DNA of 64,000 nucleotides from Seison nebaliae (GCA_023231475.1 JALJEE010001389.1:1-64000); one strand, 5' to 3'; positions 22,401 through 45,078 are shown, numbered from the stretch's first letter. Notes: generated by a model not told the origin, from the sequence alone. Numbers and translations: made by a program.

Positions 22401-24809
22401 TAGTGTTTGGACCCACCTTCTTTTCCGATGAGAATCCAATGAAACCTTCTTTGGAAAACACACCCAGCTAAAATGAAATCAGACAAACAATTTCGTTCTA
22501 GGACTCAAGAATTTCCACTAAGTGGAAATCCCCATTCCATTTGAGAGTGAAGGAAAAATAAATTTAAAAACGAAAAACTTGAAAATAATCAACATTTAAA
22601 TACAAACAAATAAATATTTTAGAAGGAAATCAGTTCCTAATTGTTTAAGATTCGAAAGCATTCTTTCGGCATATACTTAATATTAACAAATGTTCGGTAA
22701 AATAGTGAATCATTACATAAGTGATACGTTGAAATGAATTAATTACGTATAAAATAGTAAATTAGAGATGTTACTTAAACAGAACGTCTATCATTATTCC
22801 GCTCCGGATGAAAAGAAAAACATGAAGAATCCACATAATTCCGTTAATAAAGTTTAACCAGTTGATAATAAATAACTTTAAAATGTTTTAATTAGTTATC
22901 GTTGGACACTACGATTGTGCATGTGATCAGTGTTAAAACAAAAAATAAATAAAATAAAATTGTCGTCCTTAAAAATGACTCCTAATGATAATGGAGTTGT
23001 TAGATAAAATATTAACTTATTTTTAATGAAATATTTTTAGTCGAATTTGAGAGGAATGCATTCCCGATGACATGTGGACAGAAGAGGTCTAATTGATACA
23101 ATATTATCCATTATATTTTTCCTAACCAAATTTTTTGCTGTTTAAAAAGCCAGGTTTAACTATTATGATTCTAAGAACAGTTGTCGTTGTGTTTAATATC
23201 TTCAGTTGATCTATAAAATATTGGTGGCTCTGAATGGAATTAATGAATCATTGAACGAATTCTAAATGAAGTTTTCTTCTAAAGAATAGAGTTGAATGAC
23301 GAACTAATATTTGAGCTAGATTTTTTCGTCATCCAAGTCGATGTCCTACCGTTTTTGGATCATTGATTACTGCCTCTTCCTTCTACTCATCCACATTCCA
23401 TTTTTTTTTCTTTTATTTGATTATCACATAAAATTATAATATAAAAAAAGAAGTAAAAAATGAGAAAGCAGAGAAAAGAAGTAATTTCTTCTCCTTTTCG
23501 TCTTTCTAATATCGTTTCTTTTCTTTGTGAGAAGCGATATAAATTCTAATAAATTTTCCAGCATATCCTCTAATAACCAACATTCATAAGAAGAGTATTC
23601 ATATTTTAAATAATAAAATTTATCGTTTGAAAATAATTAATCTCATGAGTCGTAATAATATGATATGGCATCGTAAAAATAGATTATTCTTCTATCAGCT
23701 CGTTAATATTTGTTAGAATTTCATTCTTTTTCAATTTTCAAAACTTTTCGTTCGTTTGGAGGAATGCTCGTGAATTTTAGTCCGTTCCTCTTCTTAATAA
23801 TTTATTGGAGAAATCCTAAATCTTAATAATCTTAAAAAGATTTATTGGAATAACACGAATGTTGCTTCTATTTCTCGAATAATATTAACTTTTCTGAAAT
23901 TCACTTAATGTTGTTTGGAATTGATAAGAAAAACATTCTTTTTCATCCATTTATTTCGTCCAAACGATTTTTTTTTATTAATGAGAGAATGATAAATGAA
24001 GATGAAGAATAAAAATGATGATTGTGAAGAAATTAATTTAATTAAAAAATGTTTATGAATGAATATTGGAAAACCTAAAATTTCTCGCGAAAAAGAACAA
24101 AGAATATTAGGAAGGTCTAAATATGAGCATTCTCACAAACAATTCTGTATTTGTTAGATTGCCGATAGATTTGGTTGTTGAGTTGGGTCGTGTCAACAAT
24201 ATTTTAGTGATTGAAGATGTACTTCAAAGGGAAGTTGTTGGACATCAGGAAGTTATCCGTCATGACTTATCCCATTCATCAATCCCAATAAGAAATTGAG
24301 TGGAAGATTTCAATAAAATTAATATATATATATATATTTTTAATATCGGCATCTTCTACCACTTGTAAATATTTAGAGAATATTGATTCAACATTCATGA
24401 AAAAGAAATAAGCGTGCGATCTTAATTGTTGAAAGAACTCCTACCTTAATCAAACACGTTTCCTCCCAACAGTTAAGATGGGGAGAGTGCATTCAAGCAA
24501 AAACTAACACATTGATTTTCTAACAATGTCTAAATAACCATTCCGAATTCTCCTTCTCCATAACTCCACGACAGCGAAGGAGAAAGAGAGATGCCGATTA
24601 GAATATACGTCAGTTTAGTTTTGACGTAATAACGATTTTATGTGAATAGAAAGGACCTGAAGGCTTTTTTCAGAAAATTGGAAAAGAACATAGGAGAGTG
24701 GGAATAAAAAATTGATCAAAAATAAAATTTGTTTGAATAACTTCATTTTGTGTTTGGAAGGAGAATTGGAAAAGATTAAATTAAAAAGAAACCGAATTCA
24801 TATTTAGAA
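19424..24809. other. 5.4 kb without a supported gene
   Basis: No open frame longer than about 100 codons and none with a recognisable motif. It contains CAT trinucleotide patches near 20210-20232 and 20575-20605, a TG tract near 20700-20725 and a TA tract near 24322-24340. The left end must hold the KSR promoter (minus strand) and the right end the promoter of the gene starting at 24810. Confidence 0.6.
20575..20725. repeat. CAT and TG microsatellites
   Basis: A CAT trinucleotide run at about 20575-20605 and a TG run at about 20700-20725, separated by a TAC/TAT-rich patch. The frame-dependent His run read from it is not a gene. Confidence 0.75.
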
Positions 24810-26438
24810 ATGTTCACGGAGATCGATATGAACAACGAGACAGCATTGCGTCATTCTAAATTAACATCGCATCGAATTGACTTCTCCAAACCGTTTGGGA
24901 AGTCACAGAAGAAACCGATTTATCATCGTTCATCCAACATTGCACCATGGAAGCAAACGCCATCGGAAGGTGTACGTTATGCGTTGGCTCTTCCCGATAA
25001 GAAGATATTAGTTAAAAATAGATCGACAAAGAATTATGATGATGCAATGGATCAATTTTTGACGGAGGAACCATTTGAGAAGATGAGTTTATTAAAACCG
25101 AAGAATAGTAAAATGGGTCCGATAAGGAGGACGGAATCGATGAAAAATGGTAAAATGAATTTCTTGAATACGTCGTATAAGAAGACTCGGAAACATATGA
25201 GTTCAATGGACTATCAGAATACTCTTCTTCTCGGATATCAAGATGAGAATGATAAAGAATTCAAAGATCAATATCGTCCGAAAGGAAATTATTCGAATCG
25301 TGACCGTTATCAAAATTATATAAATTACAATATTCCTGTATCGCGACCAATTAAACGAAGTACGTCGCTTAATGAGAAAGGAGTAGCAGTGAGTCAATTA
25401 AGTAAATCATATTCTCAATTAAGTTCATTGGAACCGTTGCCGGCTATCGGCCAACCACCAAAATCTCAACAATCTTTCCGTCGGAGAACTGATGATAATC
25501 GGAATATCGATGTAAACCAGATTGCTGCCACATTATCACGAACGACACCGACACAAGATCGGATGTCAATCGAAAATAAGAAATTAGATAAATTCCTTTT
25601 GGAATTACAACAAATAAATAAACGATCGAATAACCGTCAACTAAATGATGGAATGGGAATATTTACTCAGTTACAACAATCGTCTTATAATTTGATGGAA
25701 TTGTTAATCCAATATAAGACTGTATTCCAACATTGGTATTCATTGAATTATCAATCGTTCGTTAAACAATTGCAGGCGCTCCTTTATCAGTTGCCCGAAG
25801 AGATTCGTAACAATCAAATCTTAACAGTTGAACAATTCAATTATGTGATGGATATTGGAATGTCGATGGTGGATGGGATTGCTCCAAAAAAGCAGACATT
25901 AATTCATCAACGCGATCATGATATTCTTCTCCAAAATTATGATTATACTTGCAATGATCCCATTGTTATCGACGAACAAATGAATCGATCAATGTCTCAT
26001 CAAACGAGTGACATATCGAAAGTGAATGTCATCGAATTTTATCGATATCATAAAATTCTCTTAGAATTGGGAGAGATGATACGAAATAAATTAATGTTAT
26101 GTTTCAAATCATTCCAAATGATCTTTCTCCAATCGCCAGATGGCTCTTCCATGAAAATTCGAGAGGAGAATCTCCTACCAGAAATCAATATGATGCAACA
26201 AATGCTGGAAAGGAATACGGATATTCAAGAGAAGTTCTTCAATTTAAATGAACAAACATATTATCAGTATGTTTTCAATGATATTTCACAAACTTATCAT
26301 TTATTAACACGTGACCGTCTCAATCATTCGGCTACAATCTATGATCGAATAATTCTTTATTTGGATTTCACATACTCAATTTATTTAAGATATTCCTACC
26401 TTCTCAATCTTCTTCATTTAACAACCAATTCTTCATAA
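24810..26438 (+). CDS. unrecognised intronless protein, 542 residues
   Basis: I do not recognise the family. The frame is uninterrupted, starts at the first Met after an AT-rich leader and is followed at 26483-26488 by AATAAA, so it looks like a real gene. Residues 1 to about 260 are basic, polar and probably disordered, rich in Lys, Arg, Ser and Asn, with a patch RRRTDDNRN. Residues about 285-540 are rich in Leu, Gln, Tyr and Phe and look mostly helical, with heptad-like stretches such as LMELLIQYKTVFQHWY and VIEFYRYHKILLELGEMI. There is no signal peptide, membrane segment or enzyme motif. The neighbour downstream (27149) is on the same strand about 700 bases away. It could be a fast-evolving structural or scaffold protein; no function is proposed. 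Confidence 0.75.
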   Translation: MFTEIDMNNETALRHSKLTSHRIDFSKPFGKSQKKPIYHRSSNIAPWKQTPSEGVRYALALPDKKILVKNRSTKNYDDAMDQFLTEEPFEKMSLLKPKNSKMGPIRRTESMKNGKMNFLNTSYKKTRKHMSSMDYQNTLLLGYQDENDKEFKDQYRPKGNYSNRDRYQNYINYNIPVSRPIKRSTSLNEKGVAVSQLSKSYSQLSSLEPLPAIGQPPKSQQSFRRRTDDNRNIDVNQIAATLSRTTPTQDRMSIENKKLDKFLLELQQINKRSNNRQLNDGMGIFTQLQQSSYNLMELLIQYKTVFQHWYSLNYQSFVKQLQALLYQLPEEIRNNQILTVEQFNYVMDIGMSMVDGIAPKKQTLIHQRDHDILLQNYDYTCNDPIVIDEQMNRSMSHQTSDISKVNVIEFYRYHKILLELGEMIRNKLMLCFKSFQMIFLQSPDGSSMKIREENLLPEINMMQQMLERNTDIQEKFFNLNEQTYYQYVFNDISQTYHLLTRDRLNHSATIYDRIILYLDFTYSIYLRYSYLLNLLHLTTNSS

Positions 26439-27148
26439 ATTCGTTCCTCCCTAACACTTCTTCTTCTCTCTCATTTCTTCACAATAAATTTAACTTTCAC
26501 TCAAAATTCATTTCCACATTTTTATTATTTGCACTCCAATTTCAATGAATGCTCAGGCGAATACTTACCTTAAAGTGGAATGAACGATTAATTAATCATA
26601 AACATAAGTTACACTTAGGAAATTCACACCCGAATTTACACTAACAACTAACGTGGTTGAATGGAAATCGGTTGAAGGAATTGCACATTTCCATTATCCT
26701 AATAACTTGTTTGAGCAATTGAATTATTTGAGAAATGCGAATATTTATTTGTTTTTTCATCAGTAAAATTTTCTATTTCCTTTCAATTCACCCAATGAAT
26801 ATGAGTAACTTATTTTTCACATCGATGAAATTTTCGAGTTGGGAACATTGGTGGAAAACATAAAAGAAAAGGAGGAGAAATATCAAATTAGTTTTTTCTA
26901 TGAAAATTTTCTATTATTGGGGACAAAACTGTTTGTGTTCAATTGCATATTGATTAGCATACTGTCAAAGGAATATGATAACGGTTCATAAAATTTTATC
27001 ATTCATCAGGAGAAATAAAGGAATATTGGAATCTCGATTAATCAGTTGTCATAACAACGAAAAAATATCCTCCTCATTTTACCTCATCAAAATTCATTCA
27101 TTCCATTCTTATTTTGTTGGAGAGAGAATATTTTTATTTGTCGCCAAT
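26439..27148. other. intergenic spacer
   Basis: About 700 bases between two plus-strand genes. AATAAA at 26483-26488 serves the upstream gene. Nothing else was recognised. Confidence 0.6.
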
Positions 27149-30100
27149 ATGATGGTCTTCAGAAGATTAGATCAACATCGCCAACAATCTGAAATTAATC
27201 TCTCCGAAAGGAAGAGTGCAGTGCAGCAACATATTATTAGTGTTCAGCAGACGAAACTTCGTGAATTTGAAAAACGAAAACTTGTTCAATTACCTTCTAA
27301 CATTTGAAAACTGCTTCAAACTTAGTGTCATCTTATTCCTTCAGAAATATTATTAAGTGACTTTAAACAATTCTCTTTATTTTTTCATTTAAAAAAAAAC
27401 CTTGTGAATTCTTCAAGATATATTCTATTATTTTCTCTTGCTTTTTGAAAGTTTTACTTAAAATTGTTCATTGTAAAAAAATATTCTATCTATAACTTCC
27501 ATTAATCGTAATTGAATTTTTTGAAGGTAGGCAAAAAAGATGGCACATCAGACCATGTATCAATTTTCACGACATCGCCTTTGGGTGACCATCCAAATGC
27601 AGATGAAGCACTTAATGAATTAAGTTATGCATTACCTGTTACTTTTTTCTTTTATGAACTGAATAATAATATATCATTTTCAGAGCGAATTAGCGAAACA
27701 TAGTCGGCAGAAAATCAGATTCTTCATAATTAATCTTAGGAAATATGAAGATCTGAATGGGAAAATTTCCACGAAGAACTTCAATTTGGCATTAGAGCAA
27801 ACTCGTCTTTCTTTCCCCGAAAGAATCTCCACATTACTCCGTCATAGTTTTAGCGAGTCAAATGGAATAAATGTTGATTCGATGTCTGATTACCTTTGGG
27901 AAACTCATGAGAATTGCGATAACGGTTTCTTTCTATCCCTCATCTAACTCCTTCCAATTCTTCTGAATAGATCGTGATAGTGTCAAAGCTTCGTCAATTT
28001 CAAATGATGAAAATATCGAAAAAATTCAATTGAAAAAAAATTTCAATTATGTTTCACTATTAGCCCAACTGGAAAACAATCGATCCAGTCAAAAAGGTAC
28101 AGATAATAAGAAACAACCAGAGAAAACATATATGGAAAAGGAGAAGTTGAAAGATATTAACAAGCGGATTATTTATCAAATGAATTTAAGTGAGAAACAT
28201 CACGTTGAAATGATGGAACAAGTCAATTTTTCAATTTTTGTTGCAATTTCCTCTTTTATTCAATAAGAAATTTTTTTCCTCCAACAGACTAGCACAACGA
28301 ATGTGCGAGAAAATTATTTCGATAAAGATGAATTCTTTCAAATAATTGTCGATGAACCAATCCTCAAGAGGAAAAAAGTTCGTAACATTATTTAAGTTTA
28401 TATGATTAAATGAGGAAAATGGATGGACGATTTTAAAATTCAACATGGAAGAAAAATCCACATTTCTTCACTTTATTTTTTTTTTCAAAATGATTTTTGA
28501 TTTCTTCTTAAAAGTTCCTGTCAATCTGCGAAGAATTTCCAAGTTTTCCATTATACGGAAGTGTGTTACATAAATTTGTGGATTTTATTGAAATTTCAAC
28601 ATCAAATGGACGTGAAATTAAGTGGAACTTTTTTCTTTTTATACCACCGTTTCCTTATTCCCATTTAGAAAGGACTATTTAATTTCCCTCTTCAATTATT
28701 GTTACAATGAAAGTCTCTTAAATCCGGAGAAGAAGAAAGTTAGTATATTTTAAATTTAACATCTTCATATTCCATTCCAACATTCCATATAACAACTTAA
28801 ATCATAATCATAGATAATGATACGAATATTTTTTAAATAATTTCAATATTTTTCAGAATTTAGCACCAAATGAATATTCTGCCAATTCCTCGAAAGAACA
28901 AGAAAGTGAAGAGAAGAAAAGTAAGAATGAAATGAAAAATAAGAAAAAATCGGTAAAGATATTATCGAATGCCATTGACCGAATGCCAGAGAGATTGTTA
29001 TTGCCTTCAAAATTTTCAATCTTTATATCTTCATCTTTCAGTTTCTCTTTGGAATCATATGAAAATGGACATGTTGATTTGCATCAAGATTCGGCCGATA
29101 CTAATATCTACTTTTTATTTTACGGAACCTTATTCCGTCAATCTCTTACGAATAAAAATAAAACGATTGATATTCTTTTGGATTTGAACGAGAGACATAT
29201 TAAGTTTGATTAAATTAAAACTTGATTTCTTATTAATATTAGAACATTTTATTTCGATCGAGATTTCGAATATGTGGTATGTTTCTTTGAGAATGTGAAG
29301 AAGACTAATATGGAATTATATGAATTTAATTCGAACGGTAATTTACAAAAGAAATATGGAATAGCTCAAATGGAGAATTTGCATGATGTTTCTTATTGTA
29401 ATTTATCAAAAATTGAAGTTTGTAGTTTACAAATATTGGAAACGTTCATATTGTACTTTAAGAATAATCAATTTTCATTCATATTGATCGGGAAAAAAGA
29501 TAAGAAATCGAAAATTTTTATCTATCTCATCGAATCATCGAATGTGTCTGAAAATATTTTCGAAGTTTTATAATTTCAATTCCAATTGACTAATGTATGT
29601 CGTGGTAAAGATTCCTGATGGAAAGATTTGGTTCGTATATGATGCATTAAGTGTAATCTCGAATGATTGGAAATTATGGTATTTCGATATGATGAAGATA
29701 CGAGTAGATGATTTGTCGCTACTAAATAACACTTCCTCCACCATCATTTCCACAGATACGACAGACGACTATTCGATTTTAGGTTTATCAGATGGACAAT
29801 TGATTTGTTGGAATAAACAGTTGAAAAGGATTGATAATTCAACACAATTGACGGTTTTGGATAATTTTCAGAAAGAAAAAATTTGATTGTTTTCATTCTA
29901 GTCAACAATAACAACGATTCATGTTATTAAGAATGAAATAGTTGTTTCAAATATTATCGGAAATGTTGAAATATTCTCACTGGATCAATTCCAGCATTTG
30001 AAATCATTGAAAACGGTTTTCTTTTCTCCATAAGAATAAGTATTGGATTTTCATGGAAATTGATAGAATATGAAAAATATTCATCTTCTTCGATTAGTTG

Positions 30101-31288
30101 AAGATGATTTATATTTATTTAATAACGCTGGTTGTGTTCATTATCGGGAAATAGATTCGAATGATGAGAATAAACAAATAATTTTATTATCTCCAACTAT
30201 TTATTCATTGCCGGATAATTCTGAGATTATCGAGAAAAACAATTCCACATTCTCTTACATTTCTGCAACAACCACCAATTTCCTACTCTACATAACAATG
30301 TTGGAATTTGATGGAAATCAAGTGGTGGAATCGTCTTTAAATTTAGATTTGGAACATTCTTTAAATTCTTTATTGATCATATCTGATCAATACCTTTTAA
30401 TTGTGTCGAATGTCAATCAGTTAGTTGTTGATTATAAGAGAATTAGAATGAGTTAATTCTTTCAGATTGAAATTGATCGATTTACATGAATTGAAGGAGA
30501 ACAATTCGACATATCTTTTTTTCGATAAAGATCATTTCGATTTACATCAATTGAATGTGACAGCAGAAGGAATAGTTCTAATGAAGATCTCTTACAATCT
30601 CCAATATTTAGCGATATTGTTCAACAATTCTACGATTATGATTTTTTTATTAAATTATTCAAATTTATCCATCGATTTTTATGATTATTTCCACGTTTGT
30701 TTCTTTCATTCATTGTATATATATTATATATATTATATATATTGATAGTATAAAGATTCAATTGTTCAATTTGATTGGGGTCATTTCTTTCAACCATCAG
30801 ATGAAAAACCGGAAAAGTTGAGATATTACATAATTCGATGTTTAACGGAAAAAGAAGAGATTATATGTTTCCGACCGAAAAGTATGAAACTTTTAGAAAA
30901 AAGTTTCATCGAACAAACTAATTGGAATTCGTACGATATTTATTCTATGAATAAATCGAGTTTAAATTAAAATTTTCTCATCATAATTATTTTGATTTTT
31001 TGAAGAAAATGTCTTAAAGTTTGAGAGATTCATCTCCTATCCGAAACAATCCAATCTTTATCAATGTCTCATCAATTCTTCTACACTGAAATTATATATC
31101 GAACCAATTGAAGAAGTTTTGTTCCATTCGTTTTGTTCACTATTTTAATTTTGTTTTAGTTGAAAGTGAAAGAATTGAATAAGAGGAATGAATTGAAGAA
31201 ATATTCGTCAATCTTCTCATTGGAAGAGTTTCTCATTCGAATAATGAAAGAAGAGAATCGATTACATTTTATTAAATATAAAAAATAA
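27149..31288 (+). CDS. many-exon protein, probable beta-propeller (WD-like), family not recognised
   Basis: Open segments in changing frames join through short introns into one protein. It starts near 27149 (MMVFRRLDQHRQQ) and ends at 31288 (FIKYKK, stop). The N-terminal part is charged and helical. At about 27680-27905 a segment YEDLNGKISTKNFNLAL, followed by a second helix pair, resembles a degenerate EF-hand pair. From about 28860 a Lys-rich linker leads into repeated beta-strand patches (for example SDGQLICWNKQLK near 29785, NAGCVHYREI near 30125, YLLIVSNVNQLV near 30400) that look like blades of a propeller. Intron borders seen include 27651, 27923, 28223, 28615, 29421, 29570, 29865 and 30018, all approximate. 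AATAAA lies at 31319-31324, about 30 bases after the stop. A ciliary WD-repeat protein such as WDR93 is one possibility, but I cannot confirm it. Confidence 0.6.
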
Positions 31289-31318
31289 TTTTAATTTCTG
31301 TTCGGTTTTTTCATCTTT

Positions 31319-31324
31319 AATAAA
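31319..31324 (+). terminator. AATAAA poly(A) signal
   Basis: Canonical hexamer about 30 bases after the stop codon at 31288. It supports the 3' end of the propeller-like gene. Confidence 0.55.
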
Positions 31325-31555
31325 AGATGAAAATTTATGAAAAATAAATAAAATATTCTTTTCTTCTTCGAACGACGCTTTAATAAACTCTGTCCTAAAT
31401 GAACATCATCTCCTAAAGAATGATATGTGTTGATAAAATAAGAATATGTCGAATCGAATCGAGAGATGAATGTTCACACAGACAGAAATGAATATCATCC
31501 ATTATTCTAATCATCATCATCATCTCCAGGTACGAAGATATCATTCTCTTCTAGA

Positions 31556-31765
31556 ATGGCAGCACCTTCACGACTAACAAGTGCTCCTGAAATTCATGAA
31601 TTATTTAACTATAAAAATTTATTAAAATATCAACCAATTGTTACGAAAGGAACGATTACACACACTAATTTCACCAGTCCAAAACGGACACGTGACGGTG
31701 CTGGTAATACAGCACCTGTTTCTGTTGTTACGACATTCCTGAAATTGAAAAAAATATTCGAATGA
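31556..31765 (+). CDS. short ORF, 69 residues, doubtful
   Basis: The translation begins MAAPSRLTSAPEIHELF and is balanced in composition, with APS, SAP and TSPKRTRDG motifs unlike random AT-rich frames. This is why I keep it. It shares no motif I know. It could be the only coding exon of a small protein or the last exon of a longer one. The start has no special context and no poly(A) signal was found nearby. The frame on the opposite strand over the same bases is a shadow. Confidence 0.35.
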   Translation: MAAPSRLTSAPEIHELFNYKNLLKYQPIVTKGTITHTNFTSPKRTRDGAGNTAPVSVVTTFLKLKKIFE

Positions 31766-34700
31766 ATTGGAAAAAGAAAAGAATAAGAAGAACCGTCTGA
31801 TGATATTTTGAAAGGAATATAACCGCATTAATCGGTTAAACATTTTTTAATGATGTAAAATTTGGTGAATTTGGAAAAAAATGGTATTTTTTTTCGATAT
31901 TGAAATTTGGAAATGTCTTCACACAAGTTAATTGTACACAGTTAGTTAAGTTGATGGAAAATCGACGTCTCGATGGTAATGAAAAGAATCTTTGAGAGAT
32001 TATTAAAAGAATTTAATTTCTTTTATTTCTTTTCCCATAAAAGAAAAGATTAAAATTTAAAATGTAGATCAAATGAAATATTTTTCTTCTTTTCTATTCA
32101 ACAATTCATTTCGTATAAGCTTGTTGGAACAAAAAAACTAATATATCCGGTTTATCAACATCATCTTCCATCCTATCAGTCATAACTGGAAAAGTTTTTT
32201 CAAGTTTCTTCAAAGTAGTCCTCCTTATTGCTCCTTCGATAAGTGATAAATTACTGTATATATACTTTAATAAAAATTGTTCCCGTGAATTTAACTGTAA
32301 AATTGGGAATTATGGTTTTACAGTACTGATGTTCTATTAGATAAGAATAGATTTACTACAGAGCTCCACTGCATGTTCGTTACATGTACGTTGTAGATGT
32401 GTAGTTGGGTGTAATGGTGAGGAACAAAATGTTATAATTGCTTAATTATATAAATGTGCAACTTTTGTGCAAATGTGTATGTGTGTGTGTATTGTAGGGA
32501 TGGGAAGTGCAAGATATTTTTATTGCAAATCATATTATCTAACAGATATCGATAGGATAAGAGATTATGTCATATTATTTGGGTTGAGAAGAGTAGACGT
32601 AATTTTTGTATAAGTCTCAAATGGAAATAATGATGAAATTTTTATTTGAGAAGAAGAAGAAAGAAGAAGTTTATTATCGTTGATTAATGTTCAATATCAC
32701 ATTCTTCGTATAATTGAAGGAGAGATATAAAGTATCGTTACAAGTATCAGATGTAAATAAATTTGTGCATATTTCATTATATGTTCGATTCATCTCAGAT
32801 TACCATGGATCAAGATGTAGATTGAACATTCTCCTCATACTTTTTCCCATAATTCTTCCTACTGGAAACACTTCTATTTGAATAGTAATTTTGAAGAATT
32901 GATGTGAAAATATCGTATATTTTGATGGAGATGGAAGAGATAAGAACTTGCTTAAAATTAAAGTAATATCCGAATATTAATAAGATGTAGTCGGTGATGC
33001 AAGAGTATCGATGTCATCAAAATGATTTCATAGAGAACAAATCGAAATTAAATGGAGGAGCAGCAACAAATTCAGAGATTGATTTCGTTTAAATTTATGG
33101 AAATTTACTGACGATCTCCATTATTCGTCGATTATGCTCATCCTTCTACTTCCTAGAAGCGACTCTGTAAAGAGTGAATATTCGATCTCCGAACTCTTTT
33201 CTTCGTTTCCATTTCTTATTGGAAAACGACACCATTTCACTCTTATTTCGGATATTCACAATCTCCAAATTTCATATCCAAATAATCATCTGGGATTCCT
33301 TAAATGCAAATCAAATATTACTAATACTATGTTACTTATTAGGCATCTTCATATGAATGATCAATATGAAAAAAAAAACAACTATAAACATTAAATATCA
33401 GAAGTTGATGGAATGATTTCAGTCTACTTAATCAGCCTGTACATGCTTTTAATTGTGGACTAAAATTTGTGGTCTAAGCATTTTCTTCGATTTTTTTCTT
33501 TATTTTTCCTCCTTTTTTATCAAAGTTCTAATTATATTCGACTACTTTACAATTTATAAGGAATTGTCAAGAATTCCGTTTTCCGAATTAAGAAAAGTCC
33601 GAAGGAATATTTGAAGGGTTGAGAGGTGTTTCTCAGTGCGATATTGTTGTTTTTACAAAAATGAGAAGAGACTAATTGAAAAGAAATGTTTTTCTTTGGA
33701 AACATTGAAGAAAAGTTGCATCATTTTATTTTTAACGAATTTGAAGAAATGAGATAATTCGATATAGATAATATGTATTAAATATTAATATTCACCGAGA
33801 AGTAAAACGACATGAATTCTTCTTCTTTTCACCCTTTGGAGAAGAGATCGATATATCTCTCAATGTCTATGCCATACTCTTAGAGTAACTGTCTGGGTAT
33901 CAAGTCTAGAGTGGTATGTCTGGAAGATGTTATGTTGTTAGGAAACTAGATGGATAAGATGAATAAATCGTAAGGAGAAAGTAGGGAGTTGAATGATGAT
34001 ATTCATTTGATGTTGATAATAAGTAGATATGGTGGAATATTCTGATACGTATAATTTTGTGTACATTCTTCTCATTATAAGTTGACGGTGGTTATGTTGA
34101 GGAATTAGGAGGAAAAATAATTTTAATAATTACGTGCACTAGAATGATGTGGAGGCGCATGGAGAGAGGACGATAAACGGAGAATTTTCCTTTGTCATCA
34201 ATGGTTCATTCGAACACCATGAAAAATGGAGATATGTTTGAAAAAAGGAAGTTGAATTTATTTTCGTTTCTTCTTCAAATATTTCTTTCCATAGTTTAAA
34301 TGAGGGGCATCGAGTTGAAGATCGAGAGACACATGAAAAAGATTATTCATAAAATCGAATTGTCTATCGACACTTTCGCTAGGATGGAAGTTGAATGTCA
34401 CACTATAGGACATTGATGGAGAGATATATAATATCTATTATTAACACTGTAATGTGAGCGATATGATTTTCTTCTAGCACTACTAGAAGAGAGATTTGAT
34501 GGTATTGATCATTTGCATAAGGAAACTAATCGAATGCATTCGGTATGAAAATGTTATTGTGCTAGAAATAGATATATGATTACATCAATTCTATGTGCTT
34601 CTCAATTTGTCCTTCTTCCACTCATCTCTCTCTCTCTCCCTCTCTTCCTCTCAGTCTCACTCTCTTATCTAATATGGAAGGAGAAAATTATGTTAAATAT

Positions 34701-35870
34701 TTCCGTTTTTTTTTCTCTGGGAGAAAGAATAATTCGTCCTGAGATTGTCGTCTGATCTCATTGCTCTTATTTATTTAATCAGCTACTCCGATGAAAGATG
34801 AGCATATGAATAGATGGAAATGTTATGAAAAAGATTGTGAGAGAGGGAGAGAGAGAGAGAAAGAATGGCCGTATTTGTTCTAGGTAAGAAGACGTGTGTG
34901 GAATATAAGGACCGACGAATATATTGAGATATAATTACATGAAAATATTGAAGTTGAAGCATCAACAGAATTCGTAGAGGGAGTCGATTACGACTGAATA
35001 GAACGACAGATAATAGAAATACATATGATGCAAATGATGTTATGATTGTGATGATGATATTACATGGTCGCAACAATACGTCATGAGTGAATGTAGAAGA
35101 CGTTGATATAAAGTAGATTTAGCGGATGGGTGGATGGATGGAAGAAAAAGAGACAGATCTAACATAGACTTCTCGGTTTATACGTAACAATTCAATCAAA
35201 TAATTAAGATAATAATAGTGATGATGATGATGATGATGATGATGGGGGGGGAAGAAGACGAGGGAGAACATGATAATCATAAGAATATTAATCGGAGGAA
35301 TATTAGTACTTGTTAAGGATGAATATAGTCATAGCAATAACGACAATCGGACAACATATTGATAGTCGTAGAAATATATGTCCCAGTCGGTTGGACGATA
35401 ACAGAGAGAAAGAGGAAGGGAGGGAGAGACGAAGGAGATAAAGGAGGAAGATGGAGAAAAGATGGAATGAAATCGGCATATAAACATTCATGCACAATGA
35501 CTTATTTCCTGATTATTTATCCATTTGTCAAGTACTAATATCTCGATATCTATTTATATTTATAATTGTGCATGTATATATCGATCGATGTTTATGTGAT
35601 ACAATGTACTTTCCACACTTATCATTATTCTTATTATTAATTTATATAATTCATTCCATTCTTCTTTAACGTTTCGAATTTCTCTCTCATTATCTGATAT
35701 ACACACGTACTAATATATCATCTTTCAAGAGAATATTTCAAGGGAATTTTTTTAGAAATTCCAATTGATAATGATAATTAAATAAAAGAAAGAGATATAT
35801 CGGAAGAAAAACTATCGATTGCGAAACAAATGATAAGATCCTTCTCTCTCATCATCGTCAACATCATTCG
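31766..35870. other. 4.1 kb without a supported gene
   Basis: Only short chance frames. It contains a TC tract near 34625-34660, a GA tract near 34837-34862, a GAT trinucleotide run ending in a G run near 35217-35250, and a purine-rich patch near 35400-35460. The right end holds the NALCN promoter; the start codon is at 35871. No RNA gene was recognised. Confidence 0.6.
35217..35252. repeat. GAT trinucleotide run with terminal G run
   Basis: GAT/ATG repeats run directly into about eight G, upstream of the NALCN start. An ordinary microsatellite, possibly able to form unusual structure in the promoter. Confidence 0.8.
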
Positions 35871-45056
<9,186 letters not shown>

Positions 45057-45078
45057 TTTTCCTTTTATGTTATGAATG

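Noticed and set aside
19424-24809. Transposon or virus-like element in the long gene-free stretches
   Set aside because: I found no reverse-transcriptase, transposase, integrase or capsid-like frame and no terminal repeats.
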